Assembly (NCBI GenBank): GCA_947589135.1
Contig: CANPZT010000001.1
Span: forward strand, 1-39,651
Direction: 5' to 3'
Source: an uncultured Clostridia bacterium
Lineage (GTDB): Bacteria; Bacillota; Clostridia; TANB77; CAG-508
DNA: 39,651 bases
Positions 24,157 to 33,497 of this stretch are shown here, one piece after another (the stretch's first letter is position 1; each line of letters opens with the position of its first letter). The notes beneath the pieces were generated by a model, which was not told the DNA's origin, made no database searches, and saw only the letters and a program-made list of their open reading frames with translations. The position numbers and the translations under genes are program-made.

Positions 24157-25377
24157 TTAATTTTTTTTATCCTTTTTATAACATATATAGAAATTTACAA
24201 TTAGAATTATTAATAATACTAGATTTATTAAAACATTCGACATACTTGCTCCTAACATATTATATTTTTCTACTAAAATTTTTGGCAAAATTAGAGCAAA
24301 AATTGATGTTATAATGTATCCTATTGTTGCTATTGTTTGCCTTCTCATAGTTGTTAAAACATATAAAAATAATACTGTTAGAGCATATAATCCACCTGAT
24401 AATACAAGCAAACATAAGTCTATTCGATATTCATTTAGTTGTACTCCATAAATAAAACTTAATATTTGCGTACCTATTGTAAAGCATACAATTTCTACTA
24501 ATATCATAACAATTAATATTAATCCACTTATTTTAGCAATAACTTTTTTCATTTGTTTATATTGCTTTTTGTTCCAAATATCACCTAATACTTTTAACAT
24601 TGGTTTTATAATAAATAAGCTTGCTAAGTTTATAGTAAATGCTGGTAAATAAATGATGTTATAATATGTTTGCATTTCATATGTACTTACAATATCAATT
24701 GCATATTTTACTGCATTTGTAATATATAAACTTAAAATAGTTGACAAAAATACAGGGAAACATTCTTTTAACATATTAATAATTACATCTTTTGTAAATA
24801 TTATTTTATCTTGATTAAATTTTTTAATTAATCTAATGTCAAATAATAAAAAAATCAATAAGTTAGTCAAAAACAAAATAGTACATGAAACAATAATATT
24901 TTTTGTTATTATATCAGCTATTAAAAACATTATCATTGCAATCCCATTTCTAATAACTACTGATTTTCCACCTAAATCTAGCCTTCCATTAACTTGAAAT
25001 TCTCCTTGATATGTTTCACTTAAATTATCAATCACTCTAAATAATATAAGCAATATTGTTATTGATAATTTTGTTGTATCATACCCACTAATTATTACAA
25101 ACGCAATTCCTATTGCTAGCATGATTGAAACTACTACAATTCTAAGTGCAATATATTCTACAAATTTATAGTTTCGTTTGCTATCTGTTACTTGATAAAT
25201 ACGAATTCCATAATCTCCTATTGCATTTAATATAACTGATGTTGTAAATGAAATTGAAAACATTCCTGCCATTTCAGTTCCATTTATTCTCGTACAAAAT
25301 AATAATAATACTGCATTTAACATTGATGCCACTATGCTTGCAATACTATTCCATAAAAATTCTGATTTTCTTACCAT
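24157..25377 (-). CDS. polysaccharide flippase-like membrane protein (Wzx/MATE-like)
   Basis: The start is taken at the ATG at 25377 (MVRKSEFLWNSIASIV); a TTG reading to 25398 would place GGAGGA inside the gene. About 406 residues with 12 hydrophobic segments and an N-terminal SIASIVASMLNAVLLLFCTR segment typical of the polysaccharide transporter (PST/Wzx) branch of the MOP superfamily. Such proteins flip lipid-linked oligosaccharides. Since an ABC exporter is also encoded in the operon, this protein may move a second lipid-linked product. Substrate unknown. Confidence 0.8.
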   Translation of the reverse strand: MVRKSEFLWNSIASIVASMLNAVLLLFCTRINGTEMAGMFSISFTTSVILNAIGDYGIRIYQVTDSKRNYKFVEYIALRIVVVSIMLAIGIAFVIISGYDTTKLSITILLILFRVIDNLSETYQGEFQVNGRLDLGGKSVVIRNGIAMIMFLIADIITKNIIVSCTILFLTNLLIFLLFDIRLIKKFNQDKIIFTKDVIINMLKECFPVFLSTILSLYITNAVKYAIDIVSTYEMQTYYNIIYLPAFTINLASLFIIKPMLKVLGDIWNKKQYKQMKKVIAKISGLILIVMILVEIVCFTIGTQILSFIYGVQLNEYRIDLCLLVLSGGLYALTVLFLYVLTTMRRQTIATIGYIITSIFALILPKILVEKYNMLGASMSNVLINLVLLIILIVNFYICYKKDKKN

Positions 25378-25500
25378 TTTTACTACCAATTCCTCCAATT
25401 TATAAATTTGGATAGTTAAATTTAAATGTCTTTTTTACTATTATATGTTAATAATATAATTGCAACTTTTTTGTCTTTAACATAATTATCTTTTATATAG

Positions 25501-26538
25501 CTACCACTTTATATCTATTTTCAATTTATCAATCATAAAACGATAAACATTAATATACACCATTGGCATATGCCACTTATATAGTTTTGAAATTCCCCAA
25601 AGTCCTACATGAGTAAATCCTTTTTTTAAAGAATATCCTAATTTTAAATAAGGAGATTTTTTCCATGTAGAAAAATTTTCATCTAAATAATTAATTGTTT
25701 CTTTCATCATCTGTTTAATATTAATTGATTTATCATAAGAAGCTCTATACATTACTGATGTTCCAAGATGAATAAATGCCATTAAGTCTAAAATATATTT
25801 CATTTCTTCATATTTATTTTCTTTGATATATAATTTCTTTAACTCTAGCAAGTATTTTTTAAAATTTTCAACATCTTGTTTATTAACATTATGAATTTGA
25901 GAATCGTACCTTAAAAAGTAATGATACAATATATCTGGAACAAATGCTACCTTTTTAATTTTTGTGTAACTACTAGTTAAAAATATCATATCATTAAATC
26001 CTCTAAAATTAAGGAATCGTAAATCTTTTACTTTTTCTAGTTTATAAATCTTATTCCATGGTGCAGGATTAATAAATAGCATAAAATCATCTTCATTATT
26101 AATTTCTTTTACACTATTTCCAAAGTTTGTCATATTTGTTGATACTACTTTTCCTGTATCTAAATCAATTCTTTCAAATCCACACACTGCTAAATCAGCA
26201 TTATTTTCTTTTGCTGCATTATATAGTTTTTCTGCCCAATTTGGTTCTACAAAATCATCTGTATCCACAAATGTAACATATTCTCCACATGCTCTTTCTA
26301 ATCCATAATTTCTTGTAGTAAATTCTCCTCCATTTTTTTTATGAAAAGCCTTTACTTTGTTTGGATATTTTTTTGCATATTCATCGATAATTTGTGGAGC
26401 TGAATCTGTTGATCCATCATCTACACATAGAATTTCTATTTCTTGTAATGTTTGGTTTACTAAGGCATCTAGGCACCTTGGTAAATAATTCTCTAAATTA
26501 TAAACTGCTGCTATAATTGATAATTTATATTGGCTCAT
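25501..26538 (-). CDS. glycosyltransferase, family GT2
   Basis: A 345-residue cytoplasmic protein. GT2 fold A domain in the first ~120 residues: LSIIAAVYNLENYLPRCLD, DDGSTDSAPQIIDEY, NGGEFTTRNYGLERA, and the DxD region FVDTDDFVEPNWAEKLY. The C-terminal half is helical, as in EpsJ/CpsI-like enzymes. It adds one sugar to the growing polysaccharide or its lipid carrier; donor and acceptor cannot be read. The ATG at 26538 lies just after the GGGAC-containing repeat. Confidence 0.9.
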   Translation of the reverse strand: MSQYKLSIIAAVYNLENYLPRCLDALVNQTLQEIEILCVDDGSTDSAPQIIDEYAKKYPNKVKAFHKKNGGEFTTRNYGLERACGEYVTFVDTDDFVEPNWAEKLYNAAKENNADLAVCGFERIDLDTGKVVSTNMTNFGNSVKEINNEDDFMLFINPAPWNKIYKLEKVKDLRFLNFRGFNDMIFLTSSYTKIKKVAFVPDILYHYFLRYDSQIHNVNKQDVENFKKYLLELKKLYIKENKYEEMKYILDLMAFIHLGTSVMYRASYDKSINIKQMMKETINYLDENFSTWKKSPYLKLGYSLKKGFTHVGLWGISKLYKWHMPMVYINVYRFMIDKLKIDIKW

Positions 26539-26549
26539 TTCCTTCCTCC

Positions 26550-26610
26550 AATTTAAAGGGTTGTCCCATTTTTTCCTTTTAGAAGGGATTTAAAAGAACG
26601 TCCCCTATTC
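26550..26610. repeat. GGGAC-containing intergenic repeat
   Basis: On the - strand the text holds GGGGACGTTC (about 26604-26595) and GGGACAACCC (about 26564-26555), flanked by AAAGGG on both edges. The wording recalls GGGGACGGTC in element E. The TAG stop of the DUF2304 gene (26607-26605) lies inside the first motif. No full palindrome is visible. Confidence 0.45.
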
Positions 26611-26940
26611 CCTTTCTTTCTCTTTTAGGGCAATGTAATGATTTAAATCTTTGATTTTTTCATTAAGTGTTGTTATTCTTATATTTTCTATGAATAATTG
26701 TATTAATAAAAATCCTATTATTATTAGATATACAAAATTCACTGGTGCCATAAAACCTAACTTTTCAGAAATCCACTCTATTACATTTGAAAATATACTC
26801 ATCAAAATTAATATTATACTTCCTATCATCCAAATTACTGAATTTTCTACTTTCAACTTTGATTGTTTTATTTTTGTAATACATAATATAAAAGAAATTA
26901 AAGATCCTATTATTAATATTATTCTCAGTGTAGTTGTCAT
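26605..26940 (-). CDS. DUF2304 family small membrane protein
   Basis: A 111-residue protein with three hydrophobic segments (about 5-24, 34-55, 68-88) and a charged C-terminal helix. Length and layout match DUF2304 proteins, which are almost always next to a DPM1-like GT2, as here with the gene at 26962. The biochemical role is unknown; a membrane partner for that transferase is plausible. The stop codon is provided by a GGGGAC repeat, so the C-terminal residues may have been changed by insertion of the repeat. Confidence 0.8.
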   Translation of the reverse strand: MTTTLRIILIIGSLISFILCITKIKQSKLKVENSVIWMIGSIILILMSIFSNVIEWISEKLGFMAPVNFVYLIIIGFLLIQLFIENIRITTLNEKIKDLNHYIALKEKERE

Positions 26941-26961
26941 TTTTATATTCCTCCTTTTTTC

Positions 26962-27654
26962 CTATATTTTATTTTTTCTTGTTATTGCTCTAATAAATAA
27001 AATTGAGAAAAACATCTGAATCATATATTCTACAGATTTTAATGGTTTTAAATAACTTTCTCCGAATTCTCTTTCTCTCATTTCTACTTGTACTTCTTTA
27101 ATTTTCATTTTTTTCTTTAACATATAAACTAATGTATCAGGCTCTGGTGTTAAACTTGGATTTTTGACAAAGTATTCAATTGCTCTTTTATCATAAGCAC
27201 GCATTCCTGATGTTGGATCTTTTATTTTTTTACCTGTCGTTATTCTAATTGCTAATGTTAATAATATACTTCCTAACATTCTCATACTTTTTGGTTTCTT
27301 TTTATCTACGAATCTTGACCCAATTGCAATATTACAATTTCCCTCTTCAATTTCTTTTACTAAGTCTTTTAAATATATTGCTTCATGCTGTCCATCTCCA
27401 TCAAATTGAATTGCAATATCATAATCATTTTGATATGCATATTTCATACCAACTTGTATTCCACTTGTTAGTCCATAATTGATTGGTAATGATAAAATAT
27501 TAAATTTATTTTTTTCACATACTTCTTTCGTTTTATCTTTTGAACAATCATTAATAATTAAATAATCGTAATTTGTATTTTCTTTTAAATCCTTTATTGT
27601 TTTTTCAATATTTAATTCTTCATTATAAGCTGGTACAATTATTAAAACTTTCAC
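26962..27654 (-). CDS. glycosyltransferase, family GT2 (DPM1-like)
   Basis: A 230-residue protein with a complete GT2 domain: VLIIVPAYNEELNIEKTIKD, INDCSKDKT, IAIQFDGDGQHEAIYLKD (DxD), RFVDKKKPKSMRM, and DPTSGMRAYDKRAIEYF. There are no clear membrane segments except a weak C-terminal one (FFSILFIRAIT). Enzymes of this type often act on polyprenyl phosphate. It starts at GTG 27654, six bases after AGGAG, 10 bases behind the DUF2142 gene, and is followed by its usual DUF2304 partner. Confidence 0.9.
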   Translation of the reverse strand: MKVLIIVPAYNEELNIEKTIKDLKENTNYDYLIINDCSKDKTKEVCEKNKFNILSLPINYGLTSGIQVGMKYAYQNDYDIAIQFDGDGQHEAIYLKDLVKEIEEGNCNIAIGSRFVDKKKPKSMRMLGSILLTLAIRITTGKKIKDPTSGMRAYDKRAIEYFVKNPSLTPEPDTLVYMLKKKMKIKEVQVEMREREFGESYLKPLKSVEYMIQMFFSILFIRAITRKNKI

Positions 27655-27663
27655 TTTTTTCTC

Positions 27664-29385
27664 CTATCTAAATGCTACTAGCATTAAAATTAAATTAATT
27701 ATTACAAATATTGTAGATATATTAGCAATTTGTACTTTTTCTGTTCCTTCATCTTTTGTTTGATGATTATTATTTAATATAATTAATATCAATGGCAAAA
27801 TTGGTATTATATATCTTGCTTGATATCCATCTATGGTTAGTTTTCCTACTTCTGTATATGTTAAATATAGCATTAAACTTGTACTCCCAAATACTAATAG
27901 AAAAGTTATTACAGATATTATTTTTTTACTAAATTTTAAAGTTACACTATTATCAGAAATTGCTACATATAACAAAAATAAGAATTGTAAAAACATAATT
28001 GCTGTAGCAAACTTTCCAAAAAATATTGCTGGATTTAATACTAAGTACCAATTAAAATTGCACAATGAATTTACTATATGATTAACACTAACTATTATTA
28101 TATTAGTAGGATTTTCTTTTAGAAAATTTATCTGCCCAGTTATACTTGTATTTCCTCCTCTTGGATCACTTTCAGCTATATTTGATCCAAAAAATATTTT
28201 TAGTCCAATTAAAGCTATTACTACCAGTATAATCATTATTACAATTGGCATACTTTTTTTATTATTTTTTATAATTTTTAATATAGGTAATAAAAATATC
28301 AGAAAACCTACTCCTATATAAGCAAAATTTTTAATACATAATACTAATGCAAATATTCCTATTAGAATTAATATTTGTTTTAATTTTATTTCTTCTGGTT
28401 TACTTTGATATAATTTAAAACAATATGCAATAAAAATTCCTATAATACCTATTGCTATGCCATCAACTGAATATGCTCCTGCTAATAGTAATGAAAATGG
28501 TAACATATATATGGTATAAAATGTTTTTTCTTTAAATGGTAGTAATTTTAAAATTATAATTAATAATATAGCATAAAAAATTAGATTTGTCATTCTTCCA
28601 GCTATATATAAATCAGCTACACTTCCTTTAGTTATCTTTGCAATCTCAATACCTATAGCACTTGGTATATACATAACAAAATTATATACTGCAGGTAAAG
28701 AATTTATATCTTGCAAATTCGTGTTTTCTTCTAATCTTGATTCATATGGTATTGCAAAGAGTTTAATTGAATTTTCTAATGGAGAAAGAAATGGAATTTC
28801 ATCAAACTCTTTTTGTGTAAGTGGTTTTTCTACATAATTAAAATTTCCTGCTGCTAAATTAAATGCTGACATAAAATGCTTTTTCTCATCTAATGAACCA
28901 TGAAAACGAGTTGTACAAGAAAACAATATACCCAAAGTAATTGTCATTACAATTACATTTTTAATATAATCTTTAGATATATATATAATAGCTACTATTC
29001 CCATTAATAAAGATATAATTACTATAGAAAATTGGTATAACTCATATTTTCTTATAATTAAAAATGCTATTATTAGTATTATAAAAGGTATATATATTCC
29101 AATTGTAATTTTTTTACTTTTCAATTTTAATGATTCTCTTGCATTATCTAAAAATTTAGAAATACTAAATCTATATCCAATCCAAAAAATAATATATATT
29201 ATTACTCTAAATAAAGAAAAATAATATGGTATTTTTTCTCCTTGAAATAAAATATAATTTGTAAAACCCCAATTGCAAAATCCAAACTCATATATAAACA
29301 TACTTATAGCATATATACAAATCGTTATTATATTAATTATTCTGTTTTGATTATTTGTCTTTTCTATACTCTGTTTTTTTTCCAA
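27664..29385 (-). CDS. DUF2142-like polytopic membrane protein
   Basis: A 573-residue protein with about 12 hydrophobic segments. The first large outside loop contains RFHGSLDEKKHFMSAFNLAAG, the DE-x2-HF signature of DUF2142, corresponding to the catalytic loop of GT-C transferases. Family members occur in surface-polysaccharide loci and are thought to be polyprenyl-phosphate-sugar-dependent transferases, but no activity is proven to my knowledge. The start is TTG 29385, seven bases after AAGGA. Confidence 0.82.
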   Translation of the reverse strand: MEKKQSIEKTNNQNRIINIITICIYAISMFIYEFGFCNWGFTNYILFQGEKIPYYFSLFRVIIYIIFWIGYRFSISKFLDNARESLKLKSKKITIGIYIPFIILIIAFLIIRKYELYQFSIVIISLLMGIVAIIYISKDYIKNVIVMTITLGILFSCTTRFHGSLDEKKHFMSAFNLAAGNFNYVEKPLTQKEFDEIPFLSPLENSIKLFAIPYESRLEENTNLQDINSLPAVYNFVMYIPSAIGIEIAKITKGSVADLYIAGRMTNLIFYAILLIIILKLLPFKEKTFYTIYMLPFSLLLAGAYSVDGIAIGIIGIFIAYCFKLYQSKPEEIKLKQILILIGIFALVLCIKNFAYIGVGFLIFLLPILKIIKNNKKSMPIVIMIILVVIALIGLKIFFGSNIAESDPRGGNTSITGQINFLKENPTNIIIVSVNHIVNSLCNFNWYLVLNPAIFFGKFATAIMFLQFLFLLYVAISDNSVTLKFSKKIISVITFLLVFGSTSLMLYLTYTEVGKLTIDGYQARYIIPILPLILIILNNNHQTKDEGTEKVQIANISTIFVIINLILMLVAFR

Positions 29386-29412
29386 ACTAATATCCTTCCA
29401 TTTATAATTTTT

Positions 29413-31515
29413 TTAATTTATTTGATAAATAAACTGATTTTTTTCTTTTACTATATATTTATCTGTTATATGGAATTCTTCTTTTATTTTTTCTGTAAGT
29501 TCTGTATTTGTAAAATAGTATTTTACATTTAAATCTTTTAAATTTTCATATGTTAGTTTTGCTTCATATGAATCTTGTGATAATAACTTAAATTCTGTTT
29601 TATCACTTAGTATAATATTAATATGAGCAAATCTATTATATACTTGATTATATGTTCCATCTGGATCTACAATTTTTAACCAATCAAAATTTGGATAATT
29701 ATTAACACCACTTAAACATTTTACTCCATTCGCAATTAAATATTGTCCATTCAAATTATGTCTTCCCATCCAAATTGCATCATCATCTTCTGATTTTATT
29801 AGTCTGATTTCTTTTGCTATTTCTGTATCATTAATAACTTTTATACCTAATACAATTGGATTTATAGTTATTCCTGCTACAATTGAAATAATACACATTA
29901 TATAACACCATTTCTTCTTTTCTCCTCTAATTAAGAAATATGTTATTGAATACATCACAACTGCTAAAACTTCTAATTTAATTGTAGTAAAGAATTCAGC
30001 ATATTGTGTTGTTTTTGCTAAATTTATTGATATTACTGCTACAATCAAAGCTATAATTGCAGATTGCACTTTTGTTAAAGGTGATTTATTCTCAAATTTC
30101 TTTAATAACATAATTACTAAAATAACACCTAATAATCCTGTTACCATGTTGGTTCTTTCCGTTGTTGAAAAATACATAAATGTTATTCTTGCAATTAATT
30201 TTCCAACACCTATAAATTGCCATATTAAGAAAAAAGCATATAGAACAATAAGAGCAATTAGTAAACCTTTATTATCTTCTTTGTCATCTTTTGAGCTTGT
30301 TATATAAGCAATAATTAATACTATTAATCCTATAAATGGATAAATATATGATGATAATTCACATGGATTTGCAATTTTATTTGTATACGGAGAAAATAAA
30401 CATATAAAGTAAGAGACAAATCTATCTATTGTATAATCTCCTCCTGTTTCAAATCGACTTCCTGGATAAACTGTTCCCATCATTACTTTTATGTCTTCCC
30501 ATGATATAAAAACAAATCTAGCAATTAATCCAATTATAGCAAAAATTGTTCCAAGCATTATAATATAATCTGATTTTTTTAATTCTTTTCTATGTTTAAT
30601 AAAATCATTTATCATAAAAATTGCCATAACAAATGCAAATGGCACTTGAAATGCCGGATATAATGTAAACGCAAAACCTGGAACTGTTATAATCATTCCC
30701 AATGCAATGAGTAACTTTTTCCATAATTTCCAATCTAAATGCTCCATATAATAACTAAATAAAATTATTACTGCTCCTCCTAGAATATATGCTTCTATAA
30801 CAGCTGTACTCAACCACCACATCATAGTTGGTGCTAATGCTAAAATTATTGCACCAGCCCATGATAAAACCGTGTCTTTCTTACTAATTTTTATAGCTAA
30901 CTCTAATGAAACCATTAATAATGCTATTATTCTTAGACACCACCAAAATGAAAATCCGTATTCTGCTCCAAATAATAAATATCCCCAATTAAAAGGTTTA
31001 GCAATTGATGTAATATCCCAAACTGGTGATGCTGTTATTATCATATTGATATTTCCTTGACCAATATTTTCATTATAAATCTTTAGCCCTTCTTCATTTT
31101 GTGTTTGTCCTAAATTAATCATAGACGTAACAAGCCATTCATCTGAACGAATTGATCTTGCTTGTCCAAATAGAGTACATTTTGCTTCTGGTTCTCCTAA
31201 AAAGGAACACCACATATCTATTGAAGAAAAATTGATTTTAAAAATAACTAGTAAAAATAAGGCAATACCTGCAATAATGTATCTATATTTTAATAATATA
31301 TTAGATATTTTTCTGATTTTTTTGCTATATTTATTTAATATCCAATAAATAAATATTAAAAAATATACTCCATAAATGAATCCTATTCTAATAATTGTTG
31401 CCTTATTAAATTCTATTTTGTTAAAAATTAATAATTCTAATATAATTGGTATTATTAGTAAAATAATTGCTTTCATAATTTTACTATTCCATACTTTTTT
31501 TACTGTCTCTTTCAT
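29413..31515 (-). CDS. large polytopic membrane protein, probable GT-C-like transferase
   Basis: A 700-residue protein with about 13 hydrophobic segments and a C-terminal soluble domain of ~150 residues (HNLNGQYLIANGVKCLSGVN, DPDGTYNQVYNRFAHINIIL). The first outside loop contains FGQARSIRSDEWLVTSMINL, where SDEW resembles the acidic catalytic loop of GT-C enzymes and of YfhO-type proteins. I do not recognise a named family with certainty. It lies between a two-domain GT2 and the DUF2142 protein, so a role in modifying the exported glycan is the simplest reading. Confidence 0.65.
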   Translation of the reverse strand: MKETVKKVWNSKIMKAIILLIIPIILELLIFNKIEFNKATIIRIGFIYGVYFLIFIYWILNKYSKKIRKISNILLKYRYIIAGIALFLLVIFKINFSSIDMWCSFLGEPEAKCTLFGQARSIRSDEWLVTSMINLGQTQNEEGLKIYNENIGQGNINMIITASPVWDITSIAKPFNWGYLLFGAEYGFSFWWCLRIIALLMVSLELAIKISKKDTVLSWAGAIILALAPTMMWWLSTAVIEAYILGGAVIILFSYYMEHLDWKLWKKLLIALGMIITVPGFAFTLYPAFQVPFAFVMAIFMINDFIKHRKELKKSDYIIMLGTIFAIIGLIARFVFISWEDIKVMMGTVYPGSRFETGGDYTIDRFVSYFICLFSPYTNKIANPCELSSYIYPFIGLIVLIIAYITSSKDDKEDNKGLLIALIVLYAFFLIWQFIGVGKLIARITFMYFSTTERTNMVTGLLGVILVIMLLKKFENKSPLTKVQSAIIALIVAVISINLAKTTQYAEFFTTIKLEVLAVVMYSITYFLIRGEKKKWCYIMCIISIVAGITINPIVLGIKVINDTEIAKEIRLIKSEDDDAIWMGRHNLNGQYLIANGVKCLSGVNNYPNFDWLKIVDPDGTYNQVYNRFAHINIILSDKTEFKLLSQDSYEAKLTYENLKDLNVKYYFTNTELTEKIKEEFHITDKYIVKEKNQFIYQIN

Positions 31516-31578
31516 ATTTTAGAATTCCTTTCACGAAAATTTTATATAATAAAAATAATATAGAAAAAACATAAAAGA

Positions 31579-33465
31579 TTACTTATATAAAACTTTCTCC
31601 TGCTTTATTTCATATTGGTCTGAATCTATTCTCAAATTTATATTATAATAAGGATCTCCTTTTTCTTTGTACTCTCCCCATTTTTTATAAAACAAATCAA
31701 TTTCGCCTTTAAAGCGTGCTTGTTTTTCAGGAGTATCTTCTGCTCCTCTTGATTTAGATTCATAATGCATAAGTTCTACAAATGGATTATAGATAATCAA
31801 TTTTCCTGATTTTATAATTTTTAAACATAAATCAACATCATTAAATGCTACAGCAAATTTTTCATCCATATATCCAACTTCTTCATATGTAGAACGCTTT
31901 GCCATTATGCAAGCAGCTGTAACAGCACTTAAATTTTGAATATGGCTTTCTCTTGCAAAATAACCATGCGTATTCTTATATATTCCCTTGAATACATGAC
32001 CTGCAACACCATATACTCCAATAATTGCACCAGCATGTTGAATAGTTCCATCTGGATAATACATTTTAACTCCTACTGCCCCAACATCTTCTCTCTGATT
32101 CATTCCAACCATTTTTTCTATCCAATCTGGTGTTATCAGTTCTGTATCATTATTTAATTGGATTATGTACTCTCCATCTGTGTTTTTTATTCCATAATTT
32201 ATAATTTTAGAATAATTGTAACCCTTTTCTGGATAATATAATACTTTTACCTTTTCTTCTTTTTCTAATTCTTTATAGTAATTAAAAATAGATTCTTCTG
32301 TACTATTATTTTCAATAACAACAATTTCATAATTTTGATATGTTGTTAATTTCAAAACTGATTCAATACAAGTTTTCAATGTTTTAGCTTCATTATAATT
32401 TGGTATCAGTATTGTAACTTTTGGATTTCCTTTTACCTTATAATCTATTTTATAAGTTCCAAGTGTTGCTCCATGTGTTACTTCTCCTTCTAATCCCACT
32501 CTTTTTAAATGGTCTTGTAATACTGGAATTCCTGCTTCAAAAGCATATGGTTTTGCATCTCCTCCTGCTTTAGCTGTTGATAACTCGTGAACTCTCCAAT
32601 GGTATAAAATCTTTGGAATGTGTTTTATATTTTTTGCAATTTCAGCCATTCTAATAATAATATCATAGTCTTGTGCTCCATCATATTTGCTTCTTTCTCC
32701 TCCAAGCTTTTCCATTAAGTCTTTTCTAAATACACTAAAATGGCAAATATAATTATTTGATCTCAATGTATCAATTGCAAAATCTGGTTTGAAATGTGGG
32801 TCAAATCTTGGTTTATCAGTTGTTGTTATTTTGTCTTCGTCTGTATATATAAACTCTATATCTGGATCTTCATTAATTGCTTTTACTATTTCATATAAAC
32901 AATTTACTGGTAATAAATCATCATGGTCTAAAAGTGCAATATAGTCTCCTGTTGCACGTTTTAATGCTTCATTTGTGTTTCCTGCAATTCCCAAATTATT
33001 TCCTGTATAATTATATTTTATTCTATTATCTTTTTTACAAATTTTTTCTATTTCTTCGTTCTTATCAGGGCTTCCATCTTCTAAGCAAAGTTCCCAATTT
33101 GAATAAGTTTGATTTATTAAATATTCTACTAATTCTTCAAAAAAGTTTGTTGGAGTTTTATACATTGGAACTAATATGCTAATTTTAGGATTTAGTTTAA
33201 ATTTGGTGTTACGTTGCTTTTCTAATTCTTCTTTACTTGGGTCATTTAGCTTCATCCATATCTCATAAGGAGTATTTGTTGTTCCATTTTGTACATTATT
33301 AGTAATAATTTTCCATGTTTTCTTTAATCCATTATTTTTTAAAGACCATATAAATTTTTTAATATTACTTGGCTTTAATCCATGAATTATTCTATTTAAT
33401 TTTCTTAAAAATTGTCTTACCTTTCCCCCTTCTGGAAAAAGCTTATCTCTTAACCTAACACTCAT
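31579..33465 (-). CDS. bifunctional glycosyltransferase with two GT2 domains
   Basis: A 628-residue protein. The N-terminal ~90 residues are basic and helical. GT2 domain 1 (about 95-330) has KISILVPMYKTPTNFFEEL, LEDGSPDKNEEIE, ALLDHDDLLP (DxD), and HVPKILYHWR-like text (IPKILYHWRVHELS). GT2 domain 2 (about 350-600) has VTILIPNYNEAKTLKTC, IENNSTEES, IQLNNDTELITPDWIEK, and FNDVDLCLKI. Tandem GT2 enzymes of this type build the repeating unit of rhamnose-rich or related glycans, each domain making one linkage. It lies directly after the methyltransferase-kinase gene. AAAGGA is 9 bases before the ATG. Confidence 0.9.
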   Translation of the reverse strand: MSVRLRDKLFPEGGKVRQFLRKLNRIIHGLKPSNIKKFIWSLKNNGLKKTWKIITNNVQNGTTNTPYEIWMKLNDPSKEELEKQRNTKFKLNPKISILVPMYKTPTNFFEELVEYLINQTYSNWELCLEDGSPDKNEEIEKICKKDNRIKYNYTGNNLGIAGNTNEALKRATGDYIALLDHDDLLPVNCLYEIVKAINEDPDIEFIYTDEDKITTTDKPRFDPHFKPDFAIDTLRSNNYICHFSVFRKDLMEKLGGERSKYDGAQDYDIIIRMAEIAKNIKHIPKILYHWRVHELSTAKAGGDAKPYAFEAGIPVLQDHLKRVGLEGEVTHGATLGTYKIDYKVKGNPKVTILIPNYNEAKTLKTCIESVLKLTTYQNYEIVVIENNSTEESIFNYYKELEKEEKVKVLYYPEKGYNYSKIINYGIKNTDGEYIIQLNNDTELITPDWIEKMVGMNQREDVGAVGVKMYYPDGTIQHAGAIIGVYGVAGHVFKGIYKNTHGYFARESHIQNLSAVTAACIMAKRSTYEEVGYMDEKFAVAFNDVDLCLKIIKSGKLIIYNPFVELMHYESKSRGAEDTPEKQARFKGEIDLFYKKWGEYKEKGDPYYNINLRIDSDQYEIKQEKVLYK

Positions 33466-33497
33466 TTATTTTTTTCCTTTCTATATAATTTCTTAAT

